Of a DNA stretch of 64,000 nucleotides, positions 51,906-61,446 are shown in pieces. Source of the stretch: Nonomuraea sp. MG754425 (GTDB taxonomy: Bacteria; Actinomycetota; Actinomycetes; Streptosporangiales; Streptosporangiaceae); NCBI RefSeq assembly GCF_021699195.1, contig NZ_SSXE01000013.1, forward strand, positions 19,174 through 83,173. Reading direction: 5' to 3'. The notes beneath the pieces were generated by a model. That model worked only from the letters and a program-made list of their open reading frames with translations, was not told the DNA's origin and made no database searches. Position 1 is the first letter of the stretch. Each line of letters opens with the position of its first letter. A program made the position numbers and the translations under genes.

Positions 51906-53453
51906 ATGGTGAGCGTCGCGGAGACCACTCCTGTGGACAACTCCGCCCCTGGCAGGACGGCACGTCTGTTGGCCATGGTGGGCAGGCATCGGGTGTTCGC
52001 CGTGGCCTTCGGCGTGGGCGCCGTGCTGCGGCTCGTCACCATGCTCGGCTACGGCCCGGCCATGTGGTTCAACGACTCCTACGAGTACGTCTCGGTGGCG
52101 TTGCACCCACGGCCGCACCCGATCAGGCCCGACGGCTACAGCTTCTGGCTGATGTTGCTCCAGCCGTTCCACAGCTTCAGCCTGCTGGTCTTCACCCAGC
52201 ACCTCATGGGGCTGGCCACCGCGTGCCTGATCTACGCGCTGCTGCGGATCAAGTTCCGGCTGCCCAAGTGGGGGGCCACGCTCGCGGCGGCGCCGGTGCT
52301 GTTCGACGCCTACCAGATCCAGCTCGAACAGATGGTGATGTCCGACACCCTGTTCATGCTGCTCGTGGTGGGCGTGATCACGATGGTGCTGTGGAAGCGG
52401 CGGCTGACCTGGCAGGCGGGCGCGGTCGTGGGCCTGCTGCTGGCGCTGACCTGGCTGACCCGCTCGATCGGGCTGCCGATCCTGGCGCTGGTGGTGCTCT
52501 ACCTGCTGGTCAAGCGCACCGGCTGGCGGCCGATCGTGGCGGTGCTCACGGCCTGCGCGATCCCGGTGATGGCGTACATGGGGTGGTTCGCCGCGGCGTA
52601 CGGCAAGTTCGCGATGACCAACAGCGACGGGCTCATCCTCTACATGCGCACGGCCATCTTCGCCGACTGCAACAAGATGGACATCGACAAGTACAAAGAG
52701 GTCCAGCTCCTGCTGCTGTGCATCAACGACCCGGTGAGCCAGCGCAAGGACTACGCCCAGTGGTACCTGTGGGGGCAGGGCAACGGCGACGGCACCGGCA
52801 CCGGCGAGGTGCTGCACCGGTGGGGCATCAACAAGAAGTGGAGCGAGATCACCAACGACGCGGCGAGCAAGTTCGCCACGCGGGCGATCCTGTCGCAGCC
52901 CGGTGACTATCTGAAGGTCGTGGCGCGCGATTTCTTCCGCTCCTTTCACTGGTCACGTCCACGCTTCCCCGACGAGTCGACTTACAACATGTACCAGTTC
53001 AAGCCTTACGTGGAACTGGACGACACCGGCCAGCCCAAGCGGCTGCCGAAGTGGGCCTCGTACGCGGGCGGGCGCACCGACACCGACGCCTTCAGCTACG
53101 AGCAGGGCCCGCCGGAGACCCGGGTCGTGCAGCCGTGGGCGACGATCATGAGCAACTACCAGAAGGTCTTCTACCTGCGCGGCATCGTGGTCGGCGGCAT
53201 CCTGCTGATCGGCCTGTACGGCGTCGCGGTGCGCTGGCGCAAGTTCGGCGGCCCGGTGGTGCTGCCGTGGCTGGGCGCGGTCGGCCTGCTGCTGGCCCCG
53301 GCGGCCACGGCGGAGTTCGACTACCGCTACGTGCTTCCGGCCGTGCCCCTGGCCTGCGTCGCGGCGGCGATCACGCTGCGCAGGGGCGTCACCTGGGGGC
53401 GGCGCTCGCCCAGGAGCCCAGCAACATCCGAGTCCACCACTGCGCCTGGGTGA
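51906..53453 (+). CDS. Multispanning GT39-like (ArnT/PMT-type) membrane glycosyltransferase
   Basis: 515 residues, about ten membrane segments, with a non-membrane stretch at about 240-400. The first external loop carries MWFNDSYEYVSVALHP, where the Asp of NDS matches the catalytic Asp of GT-C enzymes, followed by RPDGYSFWLMLL. It probably uses a polyprenyl-phosphate sugar donor at the outer face. Acceptor unknown. Its 3' end overlaps the convergent pmt gene by 65 bases. GTG at 51909 is an alternative start. Confidence 0.78.
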   Translation: MVSVAETTPVDNSAPGRTARLLAMVGRHRVFAVAFGVGAVLRLVTMLGYGPAMWFNDSYEYVSVALHPRPHPIRPDGYSFWLMLLQPFHSFSLLVFTQHLMGLATACLIYALLRIKFRLPKWGATLAAAPVLFDAYQIQLEQMVMSDTLFMLLVVGVITMVLWKRRLTWQAGAVVGLLLALTWLTRSIGLPILALVVLYLLVKRTGWRPIVAVLTACAIPVMAYMGWFAAAYGKFAMTNSDGLILYMRTAIFADCNKMDIDKYKEVQLLLLCINDPVSQRKDYAQWYLWGQGNGDGTGTGEVLHRWGINKKWSEITNDAASKFATRAILSQPGDYLKVVARDFFRSFHWSRPRFPDESTYNMYQFKPYVELDDTGQPKRLPKWASYAGGRTDTDAFSYEQGPPETRVVQPWATIMSNYQKVFYLRGIVVGGILLIGLYGVAVRWRKFGGPVVLPWLGAVGLLLAPAATAEFDYRYVLPAVPLACVAAAITLRRGVTWGRRSPRSPATSESTTAPG

Positions 53454-54951
53454 TCGTCTCGGCGGTCAGCACGGGGTAGAGCCACCAGAAGTCGACCAGC
53501 ACCACGAGCGCGAACGCGCCGGCCACCGCGGCCCCGATCGCCCGGCGGGTGGCCGGGGCGTCGCTCCTGCCGATGACGAGCCCCGCCACGAGCACGAGGG
53601 CCAGCACCATGAACGGCACCACGGGGATCATGTAGAAGAGGTACATCGTGCGGTTGTCGGCGATGGCGTAGTAGAACCACGGCAGCCAGCCGGCCGCGAA
53701 GGCCAGCAGCACCGCCCCGGCCCGCCAGTCGCGGGAGGAGACGTACCAGGCGACGAGCCCGACCAGCGCGAGGACGGCGGCGTACCAGAGGGCGGGGGTG
53801 CCGACGCCGAGCACGGCCTGCGCGCACTTGGCGGCCCCGCAGGTCTCCGGCGGCAGGTCGGAGGGGTAGTGGAAGGAGACCGGGCGTAACAGCAGCGGCC
53901 ACTGCCAGGGCTCCGACATGTACGGGTGGTAGTCGTCCAGGCCGCTGTGGAAGCCCAGCACCTCCATCTGGTACCGCGTCCACGACCGGAGCGAGTCGAT
54001 CACGAAGAACACCGGCCCGCCGGAGGTGGCGCGGTCCCAGTTGCGGCCCCAGCCGTCGGCGGAGACGAACCAGCCGGTCCAGGAGGCGGTGAAGACCAGC
54101 GCGGGCACGAGCGTCATGGCCCCGAGCGCGCCGGGTAAGTCGTACGACAGCGTCTTCCGGGGCAGCCCCAGCGCCCGCCGCGCGCCCGCGTCCCACATGA
54201 GTGACAGCACGGCGAAGGCGATGAGGAAGAAGACGCCCGACCACTTGACCGCGCAGGCCGCCCCCAGGCAGGCCCCGGCCGCCGGCCGCCACCATCGGAA
54301 GTGCGGCGGGTTCGCACACCGGGCGACCAGCCGCGCGCGGGCCTGGTCGCGGTCGGCCACCAGGCAGGCGAACCCGGCGAGCACCCAGAACATGAGGAAG
54401 ATGTCCAGCAGCGCCGTCCGCGACAGCACCAGGTGTAAGCCGTCGAGCGCGAGCAGCAGCCCGCCGAGGCAGCCGAGCAGGGTCGAGCGGGTCATCCTGC
54501 GCGCCACCCTGGCCATGATCAGGATGGACAGCGTGCCGGCCAGTGCCGCCGCGAAGCGCCAGCCGAACGGGTCCATCCCGAACAGCCACTCCCCCACGCC
54601 GATCATCCACTTGCCCAGGGGCGGGTGGGCGACGAAGGAGGCGCAGTCGGACGGCTGCCCGCACTGCCGGAAGATGTCCAGGTTGCCGGCCAGCAGCCGC
54701 CGGTCGGCGACGGGGTTCTCGGCGTCGCCGAGCGTGGCCGTCTCGACGCCGAAGGTGATCAGCGAGTAGGCGTCCTTGATGTAGTAGGTCTCGTCGAAGA
54801 CGACGGCCCTGGGCTCGCCGAGCCGGACGAAACGCAGCAGGCCGCCGAAGACCGCCACCGCGATCGGCCACATCCAGCCCGCGAGGGCGCCGCCCTGCAT
54901 CGGCGGGACGAGCCGCCGCGCCGACGCCCCCCAGTTCGTCACGATGCGCAC
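53389..54951 (-). CDS. pmt: Protein O-mannosyltransferase 1 (PMT family)
   Basis: 520 residues, about eleven membrane segments. Catalytic loop VVFDETYYIKDAYSLITFG with the DE pair, and HPPLGKWMIGVGEWLFGMDP; later RTALLDIFLMFWVLA and NRTMYLFYMIPVVPFM, all typical of actinobacterial PMT. It transfers mannose from polyprenyl-P-mannose to Ser/Thr of proteins being exported by Sec. It begins one base after the rsmI stop and is co-transcribed with it, the common actinobacterial order. A close paralogue lies at 55.9 kb on the other strand. Confidence 0.92.
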   Translation of the reverse strand: MRIVTNWGASARRLVPPMQGGALAGWMWPIAVAVFGGLLRFVRLGEPRAVVFDETYYIKDAYSLITFGVETATLGDAENPVADRRLLAGNLDIFRQCGQPSDCASFVAHPPLGKWMIGVGEWLFGMDPFGWRFAAALAGTLSILIMARVARRMTRSTLLGCLGGLLLALDGLHLVLSRTALLDIFLMFWVLAGFACLVADRDQARARLVARCANPPHFRWWRPAAGACLGAACAVKWSGVFFLIAFAVLSLMWDAGARRALGLPRKTLSYDLPGALGAMTLVPALVFTASWTGWFVSADGWGRNWDRATSGGPVFFVIDSLRSWTRYQMEVLGFHSGLDDYHPYMSEPWQWPLLLRPVSFHYPSDLPPETCGAAKCAQAVLGVGTPALWYAAVLALVGLVAWYVSSRDWRAGAVLLAFAAGWLPWFYYAIADNRTMYLFYMIPVVPFMVLALVLVAGLVIGRSDAPATRRAIGAAVAGAFALVVLVDFWWLYPVLTAETITQAQWWTRMLLGSWASAAPR

Positions 54952-54952
54952 C

Positions 54953-55801
54953 CTATGGCGTGGCGGTCTTCCGGTGCACCAGGTCGTACAGCTCGCGTTT
55001 GGGCACGCCCGCTCCCTTGGCCACGTCGGCCACGACGAGGCTGCGTCGCTCCCCCTCGGCCACCCTGCGCTCGACCTCCGCGGCCAGCGCGCCGAGGTCG
55101 GGCTCGGCCTCGCCCGGCGCGTGGCCGGCGACGACGACCGTGATCTCGCCCTTGACGCCCGGGGCCGACCATTCGGCCAGCTCGGCGAGCCCGCCCCTGC
55201 GCACCTCCTCGTAGGTCTTGGTCAGCTCCCGGCACACCGCGGCCCGCCGGTCCGGCCCGAACGCCTCGGCCATCGCCTTCAGCGACTCGGTCAGCCGGTG
55301 CGGCGACTCGAAGAACACCATTGTGCGCTCCTCGGCGGCCAGCGCGCCCAGGCGGCGGGCCCGCTCGCCGGTCTTGCGCGGCGGGAAGCCCTCGAAGCAG
55401 AACCGGTCGCTGGCCAGCCCCGACACGGCCAGCGCGGTGGTGACGGCGCTCGGCCCCGGCAGCGCGGTGACGGTGACGCCCGCCTCGATCGCGAGCTGCG
55501 TCAGCCGGTAACCGGGGTCCGACACGCCCGGCATGCCCGCGTCGGTGATCACCACGACCGTCTGGCCCTGCTTCAGCGTCTCGACCAGTTCCTGGGCGCG
55601 GCCCGCCTCGTTCTGGTCGTAGTAGGAGACCACCCGGCCCCGCAGCTCGACGCCGAGGTCGGCGGCGAGCCTGCGCAGCCGCCTGGTGTCCTCGGCGGCC
55701 ACCACGTCCGCGTCCGCGAGCAACTCACGCAGCCGCGGCGAGACGTCTCCCGCCTGACCGATGGGGGCTCCTGCCAGCACCAACCTGCCGTTCCCAGTCA
55801 C
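54953..55801 (-). CDS. rsmI: 16S rRNA (cytidine1402-2'-O)-methyltransferase
   Basis: 282 residues. Tetrapyrrole-methylase fold: RLVLAGAPIGQAGDVSPR, VAAEDTRRLRRLA, VVITDAGMPGVSDPGYRL and ALPGPSAVTTALAVSGL, with FEGFPPRK as the RsmI mark. It methylates C1402 in the ribosomal decoding centre. GTG 55801 is taken as the start; ATG 55822 would add seven residues. Divergent from the second pmt gene. Confidence 0.93.
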   Translation of the reverse strand: MTGNGRLVLAGAPIGQAGDVSPRLRELLADADVVAAEDTRRLRRLAADLGVELRGRVVSYYDQNEAGRAQELVETLKQGQTVVVITDAGMPGVSDPGYRLTQLAIEAGVTVTALPGPSAVTTALAVSGLASDRFCFEGFPPRKTGERARRLGALAAEERTMVFFESPHRLTESLKAMAEAFGPDRRAAVCRELTKTYEEVRRGGLAELAEWSAPGVKGEITVVVAGHAPGEAEPDLGALAAEVERRVAEGERRSLVVADVAKGAGVPKRELYDLVHRKTATP

Positions 55802-55879
55802 CTGACCATTGTGGCAGGGCATCCCAATTAGACCGTGTTTCTTGGGTAAACACCGCTCTGGGGCCCGTACGATGTCCGA

Positions 55880-57541
55880 ATGGCGGTGACCGATTCCCCG
55901 TACCAGGCCTACGAGAGCTCGGAGGTCGGCGAGAGCCAACCCAAGGCGCGGTCCGTACGCGATCGGATCGTCCCGCCCCTGCGCGGGAGCGTGTTGTGGG
56001 GGTGGCTCGGGCCGCTGATCGTCACCCTGTTCGGCGGGATCCTCCGGTTCATCCAGCTCGGCCATCCCAAGGCCGTGGTGTTCGACGAGACGTACTACAT
56101 GAAGGACGCCTTCTCGCTCATCACGCACGGGGTCGAGCACGTCACGATCAAGGACGCCGACAAGGCGATCATCGCCGGCAACACCGACATCTGGCAGTCG
56201 TGCGCGCAGGAGCTGGACAAGTGCGCCTCCTACGTCGTGCACCCGCCGATGGGCAAGTGGATGATCGGCGTGGGCGAGTGGCTGTTCGGGCTCAACCCGT
56301 TCGGCTGGCGCTTCGCCGCCGCCGTGATCGGCACGCTGTCCATCCTCGTCCTGGCCAGGGTGGCGCGCAGGATGACCCGCTCGACGCTGCTCGGCTGCTT
56401 CGCGGGCCTGCTGCTGGCGCTCGACGGCCTGCACTTCGTGCTCTCCCGTACGGCGCTGCTGGACATCTTCCTGATGTTCTGGGTGCTGGCCGCGTTCGCC
56501 TGCCTGGTGGTCGACCGCGATCAGGCCCGTGAGCGGCTGGTCACCTGGTACGAAGACTCGCCGATCGCCCCGCAGGGCCCGTCGCTGGGCATCAGGTGGT
56601 GGCGGATCGGGGCCGGGGTGTGCCTGGCCTTCGCGATGTCGGTCAAGTGGTCGGGCCTGGCGTTCGCGGTCGCGTTCGCGATCATGTCGCTGCTGTGGGA
56701 CTTCGGCGCCCGCCGCGCCGTGGGGCTGCGCCAGCCGTACGTGGGGGCGTTCAGCAAGGACGTGCCGCAGGGGGCGCTGGCGTTCGGGGTCGTGCCGTTC
56801 GCGGCGTACATGGCCACCTGGACGGGCTGGTTCGTCACCGCCGGCGGTTACGGCCGCAACTGGGACCAGGCCACCTCGGCGGGCAACCCGCTCTTCTTCG
56901 TCATCGACTCGATGCGCTCCTGGGTGAAGTACCAGTGGCAGGTGTTCACCTTCCACAGCGGCCTGGAGACCTCGCATCCGTACATGTCCGAGCCGTGGTC
57001 GTGGCCGCTGCTGCTGCGTCCGGTCGCCTTCTACTACGAGGGCGAGAGCAGGCAGAACGCCTGTGGCGTCAAGGACTGCTCGGAGGCGGTGCTCGGCGTG
57101 GGCACGCCGGTGATCTGGTTCGGCGCGCTGGTCGCGCTGGTGACCCTGATCGCGTGGTACGTCTCCTCGCGCGACTGGCGGGCCGGGGCGGTGCTGCTGG
57201 CCTACGGCATGGGCTGGCTGCCGTGGTTCTACTTCGCCCTCGCCGACAACCGGACGATGTTCCTGTTCTACGCCATTCCGATGGTGCCGTTCATGGTGCT
57301 GGCCATCACGTTGTGCGCGGGGCTGCTGATCGGGCCGAACGCGCCGAAGTTCATCGGCATGGCCACGCGCATGGGCATGGCCCCCGTGCCGGTGCGGCGT
57401 ACGCTGGGGGCCGCCGTCGTGGGTGCGTTCGCGTTGCTCGCGCTGATCAACTTCTGGTGGTTGCACCCCGTTCTGTCCGGCGAGCTGATCCCCTACGTGG
57501 ACTGGAAGGCCCGCATGTTGTTCGAGAAGCGATGGATATGA
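55880..57541 (+). CDS. Protein O-mannosyltransferase 2 (PMT family paralogue)
   Basis: 553 residues, the same topology as the pmt at 53.4 kb. It shares AVVFDETYYMKDAFSLITHG, HPPMGKWMIGVGEWLFGLNP, MTRSTLLGC and RTALLDIFLMFWVLA with that protein; it differs by a longer N-terminus (about 35 polar residues) and a 10-residue insertion with a C-rich loop (SCAQELDKCASY). The two flank rsmI head-away. They may differ in protein acceptor or partner. ATG 55880 is close to a TACGAT hexamer (55868), so the message may have a very short leader. Confidence 0.9.
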   Translation: MAVTDSPYQAYESSEVGESQPKARSVRDRIVPPLRGSVLWGWLGPLIVTLFGGILRFIQLGHPKAVVFDETYYMKDAFSLITHGVEHVTIKDADKAIIAGNTDIWQSCAQELDKCASYVVHPPMGKWMIGVGEWLFGLNPFGWRFAAAVIGTLSILVLARVARRMTRSTLLGCFAGLLLALDGLHFVLSRTALLDIFLMFWVLAAFACLVVDRDQARERLVTWYEDSPIAPQGPSLGIRWWRIGAGVCLAFAMSVKWSGLAFAVAFAIMSLLWDFGARRAVGLRQPYVGAFSKDVPQGALAFGVVPFAAYMATWTGWFVTAGGYGRNWDQATSAGNPLFFVIDSMRSWVKYQWQVFTFHSGLETSHPYMSEPWSWPLLLRPVAFYYEGESRQNACGVKDCSEAVLGVGTPVIWFGALVALVTLIAWYVSSRDWRAGAVLLAYGMGWLPWFYFALADNRTMFLFYAIPMVPFMVLAITLCAGLLIGPNAPKFIGMATRMGMAPVPVRRTLGAAVVGAFALLALINFWWLHPVLSGELIPYVDWKARMLFEKRWI

Positions 57542-57653
57542 TCACGTTACCGTCGGCCCGATAGGGATTTCTTAGGTAGTCGCTGTGCAAGACCCGATAC
57601 GCACCGGATTCGGTCATCGTCAGGCCCGGGGTCGATACGGCAAACTTCGAGGC

Positions 57654-58868
57654 ATGAGTGCACCGGATGTCACCGCCCTTCTCGCCGAGTTGGAGCGATC
57701 TCAGCCGGATCTGGCCGAGGAGGCCAGGACCGCCGTCGAATGGTTGACGGGTGGGGAGCCGCTGGAGACGGTGACCCAGCTCGACGTCTGCGAGTTCCTC
57801 TGGTACACGTTGCCGCTCAAGGTCGCGCCCCCTGCCGCCGGGCCGGCCAGATCAAGCGGAGACATGGAGCGCCTGGCGCGTTCGCTGGGACAGTTGCTCC
57901 AGCTCGGCGGCATGGACCGATACGCCGCGTTGTGTGAGTCCCCGACCACCGTGAAGATCCTGCGTACCTACGCCCTTGAGGGCGAGGACGCCGGCACGAC
58001 CACCTACCAGCAGGCGCTGGAGGCCACGGGTGTGCTCCCGCCCGACGTGCCCGAGCTGCAGTGGAGCATGATCATGGGCCCTGAGGAGCTGGGCGCGCAC
58101 ATCGCCTGCTCCGCCGCGCTCGAACTGGCGATCGTGGCCGGCGAGAGCGTCGATCGGACCGCCCTGACCCGGCGCTGGCTCACCGAGCCGCGCGCCGACC
58201 TGGGCGGCGACAGTTGGCTCAACCGGGTGCACGGCGAGCGGCTCAACCGCTGGGTGCTGGGGCGTGGCCCGGCCAGGCGGGAGCTGGCGCAGCCGTTCGA
58301 GGTGCGCCTGCACGCCCCGGTGTCCGCGCAGCCGCTGCCGGCGCTGCATCGGCTGCTGTCCGTGGCGGCCTCCGGGGAGAGCCTGCCGCTGCGGCTGGCG
58401 CCCTCGCCCGAGGCGCTGCGGCTGCGTGACCTGGCCGAGCGGGAGCTGGGCGCGATCCGCCGCGAGGGCGCCAGGCTGTCGATCACCGACTACGGCCGAC
58501 GGCTGCTGAAGTCGAAGTCGGCCATGTGGTCGGCGGTCACCCGGCTGCTGCTGGCCAAGGGCGAGCACGAGTTCGAGGTGTCGGCCAGGGAGGCGGCGCT
58601 GATGCTGCTGGCCGACGGCACGCTGATGTCGCCCGCCAAGCTGCGCGAGCGGGTGGCCGAGGTGGTGGGCGGCGAGGGCTGGCATCCGGCGACGAGCCTG
58701 GAGGACGTCTCGGGCCCGGTGACCGACCTGGTTTCCCAGCTCACGGCGCTGGGGCTGGCGTTCAGCGACGAGCTGGCGGTGCGAATGGACCGCTCCGGGC
58801 AGCTCGCGGCCCTGGCGGCGCTGCGGGCCCACGCCCTGCGGCCCAGGAAGTACGTCAGCTCAGCCTGA
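57654..58868 (+). CDS. Unrecognised 404-residue protein
   Basis: 404 residues, no signal peptide or membrane segment, acidic, mostly predicted helical by eye. I do not recognise a domain. Features: an N-terminal helical part (TALLAELERSQPDLAEEA), a Trp/Leu-rich LDVCEFLWYTLPLKV segment, a middle region with HGERLNRWVLGRG, and a C-terminal part that alternates short helices with SITDYGRRLLKSKSAMWSAV, which looks like a winged-helix hairpin. Reading frame, codon use and a clear stop make it a real gene. It stands alone between pmt2 and the DUF5996 gene, so context gives no function. Confidence 0.75.
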   Translation: MSAPDVTALLAELERSQPDLAEEARTAVEWLTGGEPLETVTQLDVCEFLWYTLPLKVAPPAAGPARSSGDMERLARSLGQLLQLGGMDRYAALCESPTTVKILRTYALEGEDAGTTTYQQALEATGVLPPDVPELQWSMIMGPEELGAHIACSAALELAIVAGESVDRTALTRRWLTEPRADLGGDSWLNRVHGERLNRWVLGRGPARRELAQPFEVRLHAPVSAQPLPALHRLLSVAASGESLPLRLAPSPEALRLRDLAERELGAIRREGARLSITDYGRRLLKSKSAMWSAVTRLLLAKGEHEFEVSAREAALMLLADGTLMSPAKLRERVAEVVGGEGWHPATSLEDVSGPVTDLVSQLTALGLAFSDELAVRMDRSGQLAALAALRAHALRPRKYVSSA

Positions 58869-58989
58869 CGGCGGTCGCGCGCGGCCCGTTCCCTGCGCGG
58901 GTCCGGGCCGTGTGCGACCCCGGGGAACCGCCCGAATACTCCGAGTAGTTACGATTGTCGGGAAATGCGCTACGTCGGAGGGGGCCGTC

Positions 58990-59925
58990 ATGGAGCTGTT
59001 CCCGGCCATGCCGCTCGCGGAGTGGACGGAAGCAAAGGAGACCTTTCACAGGTTCGCGCAGATCGTGGGCAAGATCCGGCTGGCATCCAGCAACCGGCGC
59101 AACCACTGGTGGCAGGTGCCGTTCCACCCGACCGGCCGGGGGCTCACCACCCGGCCGATGGGCGGGCTGGGCGAACAACCGCTGTTCTGCGTCGACTTCG
59201 ACCTCGTCCGTCACCGGCTCGTGGTGGACGTGTCCGACGGCCGCAGCGCCGAGTTCAGCCTGATCGGCCGCTCGGTCGCCTCGTTCTACGAACGGCTCTT
59301 CGAGACCCTGGAGGGTCTGGGGATCCGGCCGGAGATCTGGGCGGTGCCGTTCGACCTGGGCGACGACACACCGTTCGCCGACGACACGCTGCACGCACGC
59401 TACGACCCGGTGCTCATCAACCGGTACTGGCGGATCCTGTCGCAGGTGGTGCAACTCCTGGACCGCTTCGCCGCCGACTTCGCCGGCAAGACGAGCCCCG
59501 TGCACCACTTCTGGCACACCTTCGACATCGCGGTCAGCCGGTTCACCGGGCGGGTGGTCAAGGTCTCGCCGGAAACCGATCCGGTCACGCGGGAGGCGTA
59601 TAGCTGGGAGGTGATCAGCTCGGGGTTCTGGTTCGGCGACAAGGAGCGGCCGTGGCCGGCCTTCTACTCCTACACCGCGCCGGAGCCCGAGGGCCTGGAA
59701 CGCGAGCCGCTGCGCCCCGGCGCGGCCGAGTGGCTCCCCGCCAGGGGCAGCCATCTGGCCGTGCTGCGCTACGACGACGTCCGAGGCATGGAGGACCCGG
59801 TGGGGGGCGTGCTGGAGTTCCTGGACAGCGCCTACCACGCGGGGGCCCGGCTGACCGGGCTCGACGCCGAGACGCTGGCCTCTCCCGGCGGTGTCACGGA
59901 TCCGTACTGGCGGCCACACACGTGA
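58990..59925 (+). CDS. DUF5996 family protein
   Basis: 311 residues. The family pattern is clear: RRNHWWQVPFHPTGRGLTT, FCVDFDLVRHRLVVDVSDG, and HHFWHTFDIAVSRFTGR, followed by SGFWFGDKERPWPAFYSY. Soluble, no signal peptide. Function is unknown; the conserved His/Trp residues suggest an enzyme, but no reaction is known to me. ATG 58990 has GGAGGGGG about 10 bases upstream. A strong hairpin follows its stop directly. Confidence 0.82.
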   Translation: MELFPAMPLAEWTEAKETFHRFAQIVGKIRLASSNRRNHWWQVPFHPTGRGLTTRPMGGLGEQPLFCVDFDLVRHRLVVDVSDGRSAEFSLIGRSVASFYERLFETLEGLGIRPEIWAVPFDLGDDTPFADDTLHARYDPVLINRYWRILSQVVQLLDRFAADFAGKTSPVHHFWHTFDIAVSRFTGRVVKVSPETDPVTREAYSWEVISSGFWFGDKERPWPAFYSYTAPEPEGLEREPLRPGAAEWLPARGSHLAVLRYDDVRGMEDPVGGVLEFLDSAYHAGARLTGLDAETLASPGGVTDPYWRPHT

Positions 59926-59953
59926 GCGCCCGCCCTCCGTGGAGAGCGGGCGC
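59926..59953. terminator. Hairpin terminator after the DUF5996 gene
   Basis: GCGCCCGC (59926-59933) and GCGGGCGC (59946-59953) pair perfectly and enclose a second small stem (CTCC/GGAG). It starts at the first base after the stop codon. Confidence 0.7.
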
Positions 59954-60128
59954 CCGACGAGTGCGTACCGGTGTGCGTGTCGCCTCTCGGCGAAAGGCAC
60001 AACGCGGCTCCAGCCGAACGGTAGTCCGCGAAGGCAATAGGTGAGGCCCGGGGACACTGGGCACACCGGCCACGAGACATGTAACCACACCCCGGCGCGA
60101 TCCATTCCCGCGCCACGAGGATCGATCA

Positions 60129-60162
60129 CCGGCCGCCGGGCGGGGTCCCGCCCGGCGGCCGG
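60129..60162 (-). terminator. Hairpin terminator after the ECF42 sigma factor gene
   Basis: CCGGCCGCCGGGCGGG (60129-60144) and its exact complement (60147-60162) form a 16-base-pair stem with a 2-base spacer, beginning 4 bases past the stop. Between this and the DUF5996 hairpin (59954-60128) I see no gene. Confidence 0.8.
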
Positions 60163-60166
60163 CCCG

Positions 60167-61438
60167 TCACGCCACCGGGTGGGGCGGATCGGCGTCGTGG
60201 GGCGTGCCCGGTCCGGTCAGCCGGGCGGCCCTGGTGCGCAGGTACCGCTGCTGGGGCAGGCTCATGGCCCGCTGCGCCGCCTCCTCGTACGCCGCGCGGG
60301 CGCCCGCGTGGTCGCCGGACATCTCCAGCAGGTGCGCGCGGACCGCGATCGGCCGGTGGTCGCCGGCCAGCCGGTCGTCGTGCCGCAGGCGTTCGAGGGC
60401 GTCGAGCCCGGCGGCCGGGCCCTCGGACATGGCCACGGCGACGGCGTGGTTGAGCGCCACCATGGGGTTGTCCGAGCCGCGCCGCAGCAGCGCGTACAGG
60501 GCCGCGATCTGCGGCCAGTCGGTCTCCTCCGCGGTCGGCGCCTCGTCGTGCAGGGCCGCGATCGCCGCCTGGACCTGGTACGGGCCCGGCCTGCCGCGCG
60601 CGAGCGCGTTCGTGACCAGCTCGACGCCCTCGGCGATGAAGCCCGCGTGCCACCGCGAGCGGTCCTGCTCGGCCATCGGGATCAGCGCGCCGTCGGGGCC
60701 GGTGCGGGCGGGGCGGCGGGCGTCGGTGAGCAGCATGAGGGCCAGCAGCCCCGCCGCCTCGGCATCGCCGGGCAGCAGCCGGAGCACCATGCGAGCCAGC
60801 CTGATCGCCTCCGCCGCCAGCTCGGCGCGGTGCAGGTCGGGGCCCGACGTGCTGGCGTACCCCTCGTTGAAGATCAGGTAGAGCACGTGCAGCACCGCGT
60901 CCGTGCGCCGGGCGCGCTCGGCGGGCGAGGGCAGGCGGAACGGCACGCCGCTGTCCTTGACCCGCTGCTTGGCCCGGGTGATGCGGCGGGTCATCGTGGC
61001 CTCGGAGACCATGAAGGCGCGGGCGATCTCCGGCGTGCTCAGGCCGCCGACCGCGCGCAGCGTGAGCGCGATCTGCGAGGACGGCGACAGCGACGGATGG
61101 CAGCACATGAACAGCAGCACGAGCGTGTCGTCCGGCGCGGCGGCCCGCCGGTCGGCGGGCGGGGCCAGGCGGTCGTCCGGCAGGACGCGGGCGGCGACGG
61201 CGTCCTCGCGGCGGCGGCGTGCCTGCTCGGCCCGGAGCAGGTCGGTCAGGCGGCGCGCGGCCACCGTGATGAGCCAGGCGCGCGGGTCGTCCGGGACGCC
61301 GTCGCGCGGCCATTGCGTGGCCGCCGCGAGCAGCGCCTCCTGGACGGCGTCCTCGGCCGTGTCGAAATGCCCGAAGCGCCGGACGAGCGCGCCGAGGACC
61401 TGCGGCGCCAGCTTGCGCAGCAGGTCCTCGTCCGCCAT
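60167..61438 (-). CDS. ECF sigma factor of the ECF42 type (DUF6596 extension)
   Basis: 423 residues. Region 2: LGALVRRFGHFDTAEDAVQE and WLITVAARRLTDLLR; region 4: QIALTLRAVGGLSTPEIARA and FMVSEATMTRRITRAKQRVK. A long C-terminal extension (about residues 180-423) contains helical repeats: NEGYASTSGPDLHRAELAAE, ALIPMAEQDRSRW, GPYQVQAAIAALH and NPMVALNHAVAVAM. ECF42 factors have no anti-sigma factor; the extension is needed for activity. Its start lies 8 bases after the DGPF gene stop, as expected for this group. Confidence 0.93.
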   Translation of the reverse strand: MADEDLLRKLAPQVLGALVRRFGHFDTAEDAVQEALLAAATQWPRDGVPDDPRAWLITVAARRLTDLLRAEQARRRREDAVAARVLPDDRLAPPADRRAAAPDDTLVLLFMCCHPSLSPSSQIALTLRAVGGLSTPEIARAFMVSEATMTRRITRAKQRVKDSGVPFRLPSPAERARRTDAVLHVLYLIFNEGYASTSGPDLHRAELAAEAIRLARMVLRLLPGDAEAAGLLALMLLTDARRPARTGPDGALIPMAEQDRSRWHAGFIAEGVELVTNALARGRPGPYQVQAAIAALHDEAPTAEETDWPQIAALYALLRRGSDNPMVALNHAVAVAMSEGPAAGLDALERLRHDDRLAGDHRPIAVRAHLLEMSGDHAGARAAYEEAAQRAMSLPQQRYLRTRAARLTGPGTPHDADPPHPVA

Positions 61439-61446
61439 GGCGGCGA

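Noticed and set aside
55870..57466. Upstream extension of the rsmI frame through the second pmt gene
   Set aside because: The frame stays open by codon bias only; RsmI homology begins at about 55801, and the extension is antisense to a real membrane protein.
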